Part shown: positions 8,559 through 15,847 of the stretch, one piece after another
Layout: every line of letters starts with the position of its first letter
Position numbering within the stretch: position 1 is the stretch's first letter
DNA from: Sphingobacteriales bacterium
GTDB taxonomy: Bacteria > Bacteroidota > Bacteroidia > Sphingobacteriales > Sphingobacteriaceae
Direction: 5' to 3'
NCBI GenBank assembly: GCA_013298995.1
Contig: JAAFJW010000018.1
Span: 1 to 33,985 of the forward strand
Length of the DNA stretch: 33,985 bases
Position numbers and translations under genes: made by a program
The notes under the pieces: generated by a model
What the model was told of the DNA's origin: nothing
The model's input: only the letters and a program-made list of their open reading frames with translations
The model's database searches: none

Positions 8559-9665
8559 TTATTTCTGTTGATTAAGTTTTTGCAAAAGTTGAGCTATCAA
8601 GTTATCTTTTTCGGCTAGTACTTCATTTTGTTTAACTAATGCTTTATCCTTTTCTGCTATTGTTTCATCTTTTTCTGCTATTTTTTCATCTTTTTCTGCT
8701 ATTGTTTCATCTTTTTCTGCTATTGTTTCATCCTTTTCTGCTATTTTTTCATCCTTTTCTGCTATTTTTTCATCTTTTTCTGCTATTGTTTCATCCTTTT
8801 CTGCTATTGTTTCCTTCTTCTCGGCTAATGCACTTTCGACTTCACTTAATTCTTTCATATATTTTAACACTTTAGTTCTTAGGTTACCCGTAAGTGCATC
8901 AATAGTTCTAAGCCCTTCTTGCTCTATTTCTATTTTTTGTTTTTCATTGGTGTTTGTACCCGAGTGGTGTAAAATATCGGTAGCAATTTTAACCTCTTCA
9001 ATATCAACTTTGTGATTGTATTCTTTGATTATTTTTTTATCATCCACAAAATTAGTTTGTTCAAAAATGCTTAAGAGTTTATCTAATCGGGTTTGGTATC
9101 GCCCTGTAATTCGTTCTACTTGTACAATATAGCTATCGTGAGTTAGTTTTTCTACAAACTCACTTTTAGTTTCAATAATTGTTTTAGTTATTAAGTCTTT
9201 GTAGTTTCTTTCTACTTTTAAACAAGGTGAAAGTATTTCGGGCAGTTTAAACCCTAAAATATAAATAGTGGTTATGGGTAACACTACCCTCTCGTCGTTT
9301 ACAAGATCCTCTTTTTTGTACTGTTCGGCTAGGTAATTCCTAAAACGCATCAAATCTATTTCGTTATTCGCTTTTTGAATTTCGATTAATACCTTTTTTA
9401 ATTCTCCTGTTTCTGATTTTATAGTTGCCACAAAATCTAAGCGATATACCCTTATTGATAATCTTTCAATCATCCGACTTTCAATCGCTTTTATCGTATT
9501 AGGGTCATCATAATCAACTTCGCCTTGGTAAGTGTATTCTTGTGGTTTTAGCGCAATGGTTTCTATATTTTGTTCTAATAAAGTACCTATAAAAAATTTG
9601 GCAACTTTATCGTTTTCCATCAATCGTTTAAAAACTACATCATAAATTGGATTTGCAATTACCAT
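8559..9665 (-). CDS. Rpn/PD-(D/E)XK nuclease-family transposase-like protein with coiled-coil tail
   Basis: This 368-residue member of the Rpn/PDDEXK_2 family (PD-(D/E)XK nuclease-family transposase) starts with the typical NPIYDVVFKRLMEN. The catalytic core is D77 (YRLDFVA) followed by E95-x-Q97 (VLIEIQKAN), the Rpn form of D...(D/E)xK. Known members promote RecA-independent recombination or act as nicking nucleases. From about residue 280 the protein becomes a repetitive heptad coiled coil (AEKDETI/AEKDEKI), ending LIAQLLQKLNQQK. The tail is encoded by a 21-bp tandem array (8637-8825) and its length probably varies between strains. No partner gene is adjacent. Confidence 0.85.
   Translation of the reverse strand: MVIANPIYDVVFKRLMENDKVAKFFIGTLLEQNIETIALKPQEYTYQGEVDYDDPNTIKAIESRMIERLSIRVYRLDFVATIKSETGELKKVLIEIQKANNEIDLMRFRNYLAEQYKKEDLVNDERVVLPITTIYILGFKLPEILSPCLKVERNYKDLITKTIIETKSEFVEKLTHDSYIVQVERITGRYQTRLDKLLSIFEQTNFVDDKKIIKEYNHKVDIEEVKIATDILHHSGTNTNEKQKIEIEQEGLRTIDALTGNLRTKVLKYMKELSEVESALAEKKETIAEKDETIAEKDEKIAEKDEKIAEKDETIAEKDETIAEKDEKIAEKDETIAEKDKALVKQNEVLAEKDNLIAQLLQKLNQQK
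8637..8825 (-). repeat. 21-bp tandem repeat, nine units, inside the Rpn gene
   Basis: Nine consecutive 21-bp units each encode one heptad: AEKKETI, then seven copies of AEKDE(T/K)I, then AEKDKAL. Units differ mainly by T/K codon changes (aca/aaa) and a silent gat/gac switch. Each unit equals one coiled-coil heptad, so unit gain or loss keeps both the reading frame and the helix register. Confidence 0.9.
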
Positions 9666-9873
9666 TTGTTTATTTATTTATTTAATGTGTTGTAAACTTA
9701 CAAATTATTTTTCATGTGAATGTTAAATTGCCCACTTTGTTGGCATATATTATATAGCATTTTTTAAAACAATAACATCAATTAATATGTATTTTTACGA
9801 ATACTTTTAACAAAAAACCACTTTAGGTAAAAATGTTAATATTGCTTAAAAAAATAAATTTATACGCATTTTA

Positions 9874-10944
9874 ATGGAAACCTTAACCCCTGTTTACGAA
9901 GTGCTTTTGATAGGCGATTCGGGAAATATAAAACGACATCAACCCGATGAGTTATTTGAAATGATGAAGCATCATTTACCGCTAGGGCATCCATCGGCTG
10001 TTATATTTTTGGGCGATAATATATACCCAGTGGGCTTGCCCGACGAAAAATCGCCCCTAAGAGCCGATGCCGAATTGGTATTACAAAAACACCACGAAGC
10101 CTTAAAAAATTATGATGGAAAGGTTATTTTTATATCGGGTAACCACGATTGGAATAAAGGAAAAGAAGATGGCTTTGATTATGTAATTAGGCAAGAAAAA
10201 TATTTAGAAAAACTGTTTAACGATAAAAATATTTTTCTCCCCGCTAACGGTTGCCCTGGCCCTAAGGAGGTTAACATTAACCCTCAACTTAGCATTATTG
10301 CCATTAATACGCAATGGTGGTTACAAGAAGGATACAGACCCATTGGCCAAAAACAAGGCTGTGGCGTAGAAACCGAAAACGATTTTTTTATAAAACTTAC
10401 TGCTATTTTAGAAAAAAACAAACATAAACGGGTACTTGTTTTGGGGCACTACCCTATTTACAGTGAATCTTTACACGGTGGAAAATATAGTTTACAGCAC
10501 CACTTATTTCCCCTTACTTTGTATAAAAAAAATGCTTTTTTACCCCTCCCCTTTGTAGGCTCTATGTTGCCCATGTATCGTAAGTTTTTTGGTGCTAAAG
10601 AAGATATTTCGCACCCCTTATTTAGGCAATTGCGCTTGCGCTTAAAATCTATTTTTGAAAAACATAACAATTTGATTTACGCCTGTGGCCACGAGCATAA
10701 TTTACAATACATTAAAAGGCATAACAACCATTTTATTGTAAGTGGGGCAGCCTCAAAATCTACCTATGTGTTACAGGGTAAATATTCTAAATTTGGCTTG
10801 GCTGCCAAGGGCTTTTTTAAATTAAAGTTTTTTGCCGATTTATCGGTAAAAGCCGAAGCCATTATTGTAGATGATGAAAACCCTAAAGGCGAGCTAGTGT
10901 ACGAAACGTGGATTTATGGGCAAAACAGGGACAATAACCTGTAA
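9874..10944 (+). CDS. Calcineurin-like metallophosphoesterase
   Basis: This 356-residue protein has all five metal-site motifs of the family in order: GDSG (D15), GDNIY (47-51, D48/N49), GNHDW (90-94), GHYP (192-195) and GHEH (273-276). The two-metal centre hydrolyses phosphate esters; the substrate is unknown. The spacing and the GDxG/GDNxY form resemble the purple-acid-phosphatase-like branch. There is no clear signal peptide, so it may be cytoplasmic. It converges with the lipid-kinase gene and their 3' ends overlap by 51 bp (10894-10944), so no terminator separates them. Confidence 0.88.
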   Translation: METLTPVYEVLLIGDSGNIKRHQPDELFEMMKHHLPLGHPSAVIFLGDNIYPVGLPDEKSPLRADAELVLQKHHEALKNYDGKVIFISGNHDWNKGKEDGFDYVIRQEKYLEKLFNDKNIFLPANGCPGPKEVNINPQLSIIAINTQWWLQEGYRPIGQKQGCGVETENDFFIKLTAILEKNKHKRVLVLGHYPIYSESLHGGKYSLQHHLFPLTLYKKNAFLPLPFVGSMLPMYRKFFGAKEDISHPLFRQLRLRLKSIFEKHNNLIYACGHEHNLQYIKRHNNHFIVSGAASKSTYVLQGKYSKFGLAAKGFFKLKFFADLSVKAEAIIVDDENPKGELVYETWIYGQNRDNNL

Positions 10945-11808
10945 AGCATGCTTTTGCATAGCTATTTTTATTTCTTTTACATCGCCAAACACCTCCCCAT
11001 CGTACTGTAAAGTTGTTTTTTTGGATGTACGCACTACCGCTTTTTGGCATTGCAATACTTCGAAATACTCCGAATATTTTAACCGATTTCTAAACATTTG
11101 CAGGGCCAAGGTAAATATTTTTATTTTTGGAAAAGGCTTTACCACGCAAATCTCAAACTGGCCATCGTTTAATACCCCATCAGGGTTAATAACGGCACCA
11201 GTACCATATCTGCTTGCATTGGCAAACGTTAATGATACTGCCTTTAATGTGCGTACGGTATTATCGTTAAGTGTAATTGTAAATTTTTTATAGCCTAGTA
11301 ATAAAATTTCGCTCAGTAAATGTTTAGCGTAAGATAGCATGCCCCGTGTTTTACCTTTTTGAAAACGGTAAACAATGCGGGCATTTAAACCTACATCGGC
11401 TAGGTGTATAACGTTTTTTCCGTTAATAAGCAACATATCTAAGTTTTTAAATGTGGCCTTACGGGGATTTAATAATTCTAAACAATCGGCAATATTTGCA
11501 GGTATATTTAGCTCTTTGGCCATGCCATTGGCCGAGCCATAAGGTATAATTAATAGCTTTATAGCAGTAAATTTTATTGCCGAAGCCACCATATTTACAG
11601 TACCATCGCCACCTACGGCCACCACCACATCGGGTTCAAAATATTCGATACTTTTTAAAATACCATTTAAGGGGTTATTACCTATGATATATAAACAACA
11701 ATCGTAACCATTTTGCTGGGCATGTATATTAATGTTTTTTTCTAAATCTTTTAACTGCGTTTTGCCTGATTTGTGGTTAATAATAAACAAAGTTTTTTGG
11801 TAGAACAT
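10894..11808 (-). CDS. Diacylglycerol/sphingolipid kinase-family lipid kinase
   Basis: This 304-residue protein belongs to the DAGK catalytic family (YegS/DgkB/LCB5-like), which phosphorylates diacylglycerol or sphingoid lipids at the membrane with ATP. The nucleotide-binding signature VVAVGGDGTVN lies at about 61-72 (GGDGT at 66-70). A short NHKSG motif near 11-15 forms the N-terminal phosphate loop, and GSANGMAKEL (about 97) is the conserved GTxN-type segment. Bacteroidota make sphingolipids, so either substrate is possible. Its 3' end overlaps the convergent metallophosphoesterase gene. Confidence 0.87.
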   Translation of the reverse strand: MFYQKTLFIINHKSGKTQLKDLEKNINIHAQQNGYDCCLYIIGNNPLNGILKSIEYFEPDVVVAVGGDGTVNMVASAIKFTAIKLLIIPYGSANGMAKELNIPANIADCLELLNPRKATFKNLDMLLINGKNVIHLADVGLNARIVYRFQKGKTRGMLSYAKHLLSEILLLGYKKFTITLNDNTVRTLKAVSLTFANASRYGTGAVINPDGVLNDGQFEICVVKPFPKIKIFTLALQMFRNRLKYSEYFEVLQCQKAVVRTSKKTTLQYDGEVFGDVKEIKIAMQKHALQVIVPVLPINPRFVH

Positions 11809-11869
11809 AAATATTAGATGTGGGGGCTAAAAAGCTAAGTTTATTTCCATTTGGTACCGCATATTTATT

Positions 11870-12205
11870 TTACAACTGCGCTTGCAAATCAAGCATAAAG
11901 GCTTTCATTTTTTCTAACGAAGTAATTACCCTTATATTTTCTTTGGCACTATCGCTATTATCTTTTAAAAAATCTTTTGCCCCTTGCAAAGTATAGCCTT
12001 TGTTTTTAATAAGGTTAAAAATAATTTTAAGGTTTTCTACATCCTCGGGCCTAAATAAACGGTTACCCTTAGCATTAAGTTTAGGCTGTAAAATGCTAAA
12101 CTCTTTTTCGTAAAAACGTATTAACGAAGTATTTACTTCAAACATTTCGGCTACTTCGCCTATTGGATAGTATAGCTTGTTTACTTGTTTTTCTTGATAA
12201 GCCAT
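11870..12205 (-). CDS. MerR-family transcriptional regulator
   Basis: This 111-residue DNA-binding protein is almost entirely a MerR winged helix: YYPIGEVAEMFEVNTSLIRF (about 12-31), then the second wing helix LFRPEDVENLKIIFNLIKNK and the GYTLQGAKDFLK segment. It lacks the long dimerisation helix and any C-terminal ligand domain, and no metal-binding Cys are present, so the ligand is unknown. Short stand-alone MerR proteins of this kind are common in Bacteroidota. It lies 61 bp downstream of the lipid-kinase gene's start and has the same direction. Confidence 0.88.
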   Translation of the reverse strand: MAYQEKQVNKLYYPIGEVAEMFEVNTSLIRFYEKEFSILQPKLNAKGNRLFRPEDVENLKIIFNLIKNKGYTLQGAKDFLKDNSDSAKENIRVITSLEKMKAFMLDLQAQL

Positions 12206-12344
12206 CTGCGATTTTTATTGGTAAAAGTAAATATATAAAACAATATATTAATTACCATCATGCTTGCTACTTTTGTTTTAAAAAACTAATTAAAAGCATA
12301 ATACGAAAACAAAATACTAAATTCAAACATCAAAATTATCAACT

Positions 12345-12376
12345 AAACATCAACAACTTTGTGAAACTTTACAAAT
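12345..12376 (+). repeat. 32-bp dispersed repeat, copy 1
   Basis: This stretch, containing GTGAAACTTTACAAAT, matches 20955-20986 at 30 of 32 positions in the same orientation. It is non-coding in both places. Confidence 0.7.
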
Positions 12377-12404
12377 AAACAATCAATAGTAACTTGTAAT
12401 AAAT

Positions 12405-12464
12405 AAATTTTAGGTTTTTGTGTTTTTTAAGAAAATTTAGGGGTTTCCGTTCTGACACTATCTA
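12405..12464 (+). repeat. 60-bp dispersed repeat, copy 1
   Basis: This copy matches the reverse complement of 23362-23421 at about 55 of 60 positions. It includes TAGGTTTTTGTGTTTTTTAA and GTTTCCGTT. Neither copy codes for protein. Confidence 0.8.
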
Positions 12465-12496
12465 GAAACTTTATTATACCTTTTCTTACTATTAAA

Positions 12497-12637
12497 ATGC
12501 AAGTTATTTTTTGGCTTGCTTCATTTTTTGTAGCACTACCTATTGTAATTATAATAACTTGGTTTATAAATTATTATATAGAGGTACACATAAGTAAACT
12601 GATGAAAGAAAAACTGCAAAAAATAGCAAATAGGTAA
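12497..12637 (+). CDS. Possible 46-aa single-pass membrane peptide
   Basis: An ATG at 12497 opens a 46-codon frame to TAA at 12635-12637. Residues 2-27 are strongly hydrophobic (VIFWLASFFVALPIVIII), and the rest is a basic helix (KLMKEKLQKIANR), the usual shape of a small single-pass membrane protein with a cytoplasmic tail. There is no homology I can name, no clear promoter, and repeat copy 12405-12464 lies just upstream. It may be chance in AT-rich DNA. Confidence 0.35.
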   Translation: MQVIFWLASFFVALPIVIIITWFINYYIEVHISKLMKEKLQKIANR

Positions 12638-12845
12638 CAAAGACCGAAAGGGGATTTTGCACATTATTATAATCACAGATGGTACTGATGTACACATATT
12701 TTTGGAATTTTCCTTTGCAACTTATTTGCTCACAGATTACACAGATGTACTCATATTTTTACATACAAAATCTCACTCTTGTGAATCTCCCTTTCGGGAA
12801 GACCGAGAGAAAAAAAAGGAAACCGAGAAAAAAACAGTAAAACAC

Positions 12846-13502
12846 CTAATCATTTACCAGTTCTTTGCCCCATTTTTCGGGGTTTTGAGCCCATTCGCTT
12901 AGTAAAACTAAATCGGATTTGTTAATATAATTATGGGCTGCTGCATAATTAATTAAAGCAGGATAATTAGATAAGGTACTAAATTTTATTTTGGCATTAG
13001 CAAAATTATCGGTTGCTGCGGTAAAGCCGTACGAAAAAATGGCAGCTAAGCCCGCTACTTCATAGCCTGCATTGCGTAAGGTTTCAATGGCTTGCAGGCT
13101 GCTTTTACCTGTAGAAATTAAATCTTCGATTACCACCACACGCTGGGCTGGGTTAATTTCACCTTCTATTAATTTCCCTGTACCATGCTGCTTGGCCGAT
13201 GAACGTACATATATAAAGGGCAAACCAAGCTCTTGTGCTACCAATGCACCTTGCGGAATACCTGCAGTAGCCACCCCTGCTATAACACCAGAAGTGCCAT
13301 ATTCCTCCACTACAAGTTCGGTAAGTTTTTGACGGATGTATGTGCGCACCTGTGGATGCGATAGCGTAATGCGGTTATCGCAGTAAATGGGAGATTTTAA
13401 GCCCGAGGCCCAGGTAAATGGATTATTAGGTTGCAATTTAATTGCTTTAATTTGCAACAGAAACTCAGCAACTTTTTGTTCAATCTCAATTTTATTATAC
13501 AT
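12846..13502 (-). CDS. pyrE: Orotate phosphoribosyltransferase
   Basis: PyrE joins orotate to PRPP to make OMP in pyrimidine synthesis. The 218 residues contain the orotate-side motif WASGLKSPIYCDNR (31-44), the flexible-loop SSAKQHGTGKLIEG (101-114) and the PRPP-binding motif VVVIEDLISTGKSS (122-135). Length and order are standard. The gene is divergent from a NUDIX gene, with a single base between the two start codons. A near-consensus promoter for pyrE lies inside the start of the NUDIX gene, implying a very short or absent 5' leader. Confidence 0.97.
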   Translation of the reverse strand: MYNKIEIEQKVAEFLLQIKAIKLQPNNPFTWASGLKSPIYCDNRITLSHPQVRTYIRQKLTELVVEEYGTSGVIAGVATAGIPQGALVAQELGLPFIYVRSSAKQHGTGKLIEGEINPAQRVVVIEDLISTGKSSLQAIETLRNAGYEVAGLAAIFSYGFTAATDNFANAKIKFSTLSNYPALINYAAAHNYINKSDLVLLSEWAQNPEKWGKELVND

Positions 13503-13503
13503 A

Positions 13504-14109
13504 ATGGCTCAAAAATACAATATTTATATTAACCAAAAAAAACTCATCATCTGCTCGTTTATACCCAAGCATTTACAAAGCTACCAAGTTGTTGAACAAG
13601 AGGGTTTTGATTTCGAGATTTTTTTTCACACCATGGATAGCCAACTTCATAATATTTTTGTAATGGTTTGCCAAAATCCTAAAAATATTTTCTCGAACAT
13701 TAAAACCGAAATTAAAGTAATTGAAGCGGCAGGTGGCTTGGTAAAAAGCAACGAAAACAAGTACCTTTTTATCAAAAGAAATGGCTATTGGGATTTGCCC
13801 AAAGGTAAATTAGAACTTAACGAAAAGAAAAAACAAGCCGCAGTAAGAGAAGTTGAAGAAGAATGTGGCATTACCGTTGAAAGTTTAGGTAAAAAAATAA
13901 CCAAAACCTACCATATTTACGAGTTAAAGGGAAAAATAGTTTTAAAAATATCGCATTGGTACCGTATGAAAGCTATTGCCAACCAAGCACTTGTACCGCA
14001 ACTTGAAGAAGGAATTACTGATGTGCAATGGCTATCAAAATCTAACTGGGCGATGGTTAAAGCCAATACTTATCCGTCTATTTTAGAGGTTTTGGAAGGT
14101 GGAGATTGA
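13504..14109 (+). CDS. NUDIX hydrolase
   Basis: NUDIX proteins hydrolyse nucleoside diphosphates linked to another moiety. The Nudix box is complete: GKLELNEKKKQAAVREVEEE followed by CGI fits GX5EX7REUXEEXGU. A preceding segment (KNENKYLFIKRNGYWDLPKG in type) is the usual strand before the box. An N-terminal region of about 75 residues without a recognised fold precedes the domain. I use the ATG at 13504 (201 residues): a longer frame from 13387 would add 39 residues that are only antisense pyrE. The pairing with pyrE is seen in other Bacteroidota. Substrate unknown. Confidence 0.88.
   Translation: MAQKYNIYINQKKLIICSFIPKHLQSYQVVEQEGFDFEIFFHTMDSQLHNIFVMVCQNPKNIFSNIKTEIKVIEAAGGLVKSNENKYLFIKRNGYWDLPKGKLELNEKKKQAAVREVEEECGITVESLGKKITKTYHIYELKGKIVLKISHWYRMKAIANQALVPQLEEGITDVQWLSKSNWAMVKANTYPSILEVLEGGD
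13510..13537 (-). promoter_or_regulatory. Predicted pyrE promoter inside the NUDIX gene
   Basis: On the minus strand TTTG (13537-13534) and TATTTTTG (13517-13510) are separated by 16 nt, close to the Bacteroidota -33 TTTG and -7 TAnnTTTG pattern. The expected start of transcription falls about 13505, only a few bases before the pyrE ATG at 13502. Confidence 0.5.
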
Positions 14110-14165
14110 TTGGCAATGCCCAATTTATAAGGCTAATTAAAGCATTTCGATGGAGGTAATAATAA

Positions 14166-14315
14166 GAACTAAGTATTGGATGCCAAGAAGAAGGGATATT
14201 AAGAAGCAATGGAATAAGAAATGATGGAACAAAAAGAGATAGTATTATTTTAAGCATTTTAAAATCAGAATGGGACAATAAAATAAAAAGCAACTTATAC
14301 CAAATATTACAATAA
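14166..14315 (+). pseudogene. Decayed GNAT acetyltransferase tail
   Basis: A 49-codon open frame with no start reads ELSIGCQEEGILRSNGIRND, then GTKRDSIILSILKSEWDNKI, then a stop. This is the C-terminal signature of RimJ/RimL-type GNAT acetyltransferases (LG-x-x-EEG-x-LR ... RD-x-I-x-x-SILKSEW). Immediately upstream in frame are three stop codons, and the rest of the acetyltransferase domain is absent. It lies 56 bp past the NUDIX stop. Confidence 0.7.
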
Positions 14316-14338
14316 ATAGCCCAATACGTTAGAATTGA

Positions 14339-14369
14339 TTAATGCCTTAGCTTAAAGCGAAGGCATTAA
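14339..14369. terminator. Hairpin between NUDIX/GNAT remnant and SDR gene
   Basis: A 10-bp stem, TTAATGCCTT (14339-14348) and AAGGCATTAA (14360-14369), closes an 11-nt loop and is followed by TTTT on the plus strand. It touches the stop of the SDR gene on the other strand, so it may serve both directions. Confidence 0.6.
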
Positions 14370-14371
14370 TT

Positions 14372-15187
14372 TTAAGCAATTAAAGGATCTTTTTCTTTTT
14401 TAAAATGATTATACACCAGTTTATCTAATAGCGAAGGAAAAAATTTTTGCATAAAAACGGTGAGTTTGCCTTGGCCTGTCATAATTAATTGGCGTTTATG
14501 CTTTTGTATGCCATCTATAATTTTAATGGCAACTTGTGGGGCAGTCATCATTTTGTTTTCATCCATACTGGTTTCGCCCTGCGATAATGCTTGGCTATTA
14601 AGGGCTACATTGCGGATATTTGATGCCGTAAAACCTGGGCAGGCAAGCATTACATGTAAGCCTGTTTTTAGGTTTTCTATCCTTAGCGATTCTAAAAAAC
14701 CATTAATGGCAAACTTTGATGCCGAGTAACCTGTACGCCCAGGCAAGCCTTTAAAACCCGCAATAGACGATACAGCCACCAAGCTGCCTTTGCTTTGCAA
14801 TAAATGTGGCAGGGCATATTTACTGCAATATACAGTTCCCCAAAAGTTAATGTCCATTACTTTGCGTAGTACATCTACATCTAAACTGGCAAATAAAGCC
14901 CGCATACTAATGCCGGCATTGTTTATTAAAACATCAATTTTACCAAAGGTATAAATGCTTTGTTTTATAAGTTGCTCGCAATCGGCTTCAAGGGATACAT
15001 CAGTTTGTACGGCTAGGGCTTTTATGCCATATTGCGTTTGTAGGTTATTGGCAATTTCACATATTTTTACATATTGGCGGGCGGCCAATACTACATTTGC
15101 GCCTCGCTTGGCGCATTCGTGGGCGCAAGCTAGGCCTATACCACTGCTAGCACCTGTAATAATGATGAGTTTATTTTGTAAGTTCAT
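14372..15187 (-). CDS. SDR-family NAD(P)-dependent oxidoreductase
   Basis: This classical short-chain dehydrogenase/reductase of 271 residues has the cofactor-binding TGASSGIG (11-18), the structural NNAG (about 89-92), the catalytic Ser in VAVSSIAG (about 138-145) and Y-x-x-x-K in YSASKFA (about 154-160). The C-terminal segment, with KLTVFMQKFFPSLLDKLVYN, resembles the membrane-associated DHRS7-like branch, which hints at a lipid or steroid-like substrate, but none can be named. An Arg after the TGxxxGIG turn (AARQ) suggests NADP preference. The gene stands alone. Confidence 0.92.
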   Translation of the reverse strand: MNLQNKLIIITGASSGIGLACAHECAKRGANVVLAARQYVKICEIANNLQTQYGIKALAVQTDVSLEADCEQLIKQSIYTFGKIDVLINNAGISMRALFASLDVDVLRKVMDINFWGTVYCSKYALPHLLQSKGSLVAVSSIAGFKGLPGRTGYSASKFAINGFLESLRIENLKTGLHVMLACPGFTASNIRNVALNSQALSQGETSMDENKMMTAPQVAIKIIDGIQKHKRQLIMTGQGKLTVFMQKFFPSLLDKLVYNHFKKEKDPLIA

Positions 15188-15842
15188 TTATAAATTTATG
15201 TATTGGGTTTTGTAAATAATTGTTTTACATATTGTAAGTCAATATAATGTTACTGTTTATATGTAATTGGAAATAAAAACTTTTTTTTTAAATAAAAAAT
15301 CACACATGGCAATAATTAAAATATTGATGTTTTATTTGGCATATAAAAACCAGAGTGTGTGGGCTATATATTTTTTATTTTTTTAAATACTTTATCAAAA
15401 CGGTTTATATCTGTTAATAAATCTGGTAAGTCGTTGTCGAGCCAAGTTAAGAAGGTTAGCATCTCACCGTGAGTTTCCTCAATATTGTAGAGATTGCCAA
15501 AAATTGGTTCGTAATGATAAATTCTATTTCTTAATGCTCTGATACGTTATAATGTATCTGCAATATTATCTCTTTTACGAAGCTGTTTGGGCGTGTTTTT
15601 GAAAATTAAACGTAAAGGCTTCCAAAGTAAGCTCGTGTAATTTCTATTGAACATTTTATTCCAAAAGCCAAAATTTAATTCTGCAATAATCCTGTCTGCG
15701 GTTATATTTTTACGTTGAGCGGTTAATTTTCTTAATCATTGCTACTTTAGACCTGTTCGCTGTTGCATTTATTACTTGAATCTAAGGGTAAATCATACCT
15801 CAAAAATCTAAAATCAAAAATCTGAAATCTGAAATCAAAAAT
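15188..15842. other. Intergenic region with a decayed gene
   Basis: This 655-bp gap has no intact gene. It holds the Abi-like remnant (15364-15778, minus) and, next to the HPt gene, an AT-rich array of short AAATCT/AAATCA-type units. The first 175 bp next to the SDR gene show nothing beyond AT-rich sequence. Confidence 0.65.
15364..15778 (-). pseudogene. Abi-like protein remnant (HEPN type), frameshift and stop
   Basis: The minus strand encodes about 135 residues that match the C-terminal half of Abi-family (Abi_2-like, HEPN-fold) proteins: ITADRIIAELNFGFWNKMFN, then LLWKPLRLIF, then RIRALRNRIYHYEPIFGNL, ending at a TAG (15364-15366). The R-x4-H in RNRIYH is the HEPN ribonuclease motif. An in-frame TAA sits at 15547-15549, between TL and RIRALRN. 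A frameshift near 15725 separates an upstream piece (INATANRSKVAMIKK) from the rest. The N-terminal half is missing. Confidence 0.78.
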
Positions 15843-15847
15843 CTAAA
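15801..15847. repeat. Short AAATCT/AAATCA tandem units
   Basis: Imperfect units such as CAAAAATCTAAAATC and TGAAATCTGAAATC repeat over about 47 bp and run into the last bases of the HPt gene. This kind of array is common between Bacteroidota genes. Confidence 0.6.

Larger units (their letters stand above)
12206..12845. other. Long intergenic region with repeats and a small ORF
   Basis: This 640-bp gap between the MerR gene and pyrE holds two dispersed repeat copies (12345-12376 and 12405-12464), a possible 46-codon membrane-peptide gene (12497-12637), and an imperfect direct repeat of about 32 bp ending in GATGTAC(A/T)CATATTTTT near 12673-12704 and 12730-12761. No longer reading frame is convincing; the 81-codon frame at 12657 runs through the repeats and into pyrE. 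Confidence 0.6.

Noticed and set aside
8637-8825. Regular repeats that could suggest a CRISPR array
   Set aside because: The units are contiguous with no spacers and lie in a coding frame as coiled-coil heptads.
8639-8875. Plus-strand ORF made of Leu/Phe/His repeats
   Set aside because: It is the antisense reading of the 21-bp heptad array in the Rpn gene; the minus-strand protein has a conserved domain and a normal start.
13387-13503. 39-codon N-terminal extension of the NUDIX gene
   Set aside because: It is antisense pyrE, and the ATG at 13504 begins the sensible protein sequence.
14078-14293. 71-codon minus-strand ORF next to the NUDIX gene
   Set aside because: It is antisense to the NUDIX end and the GNAT remnant, which has a recognisable family reading on the plus strand.
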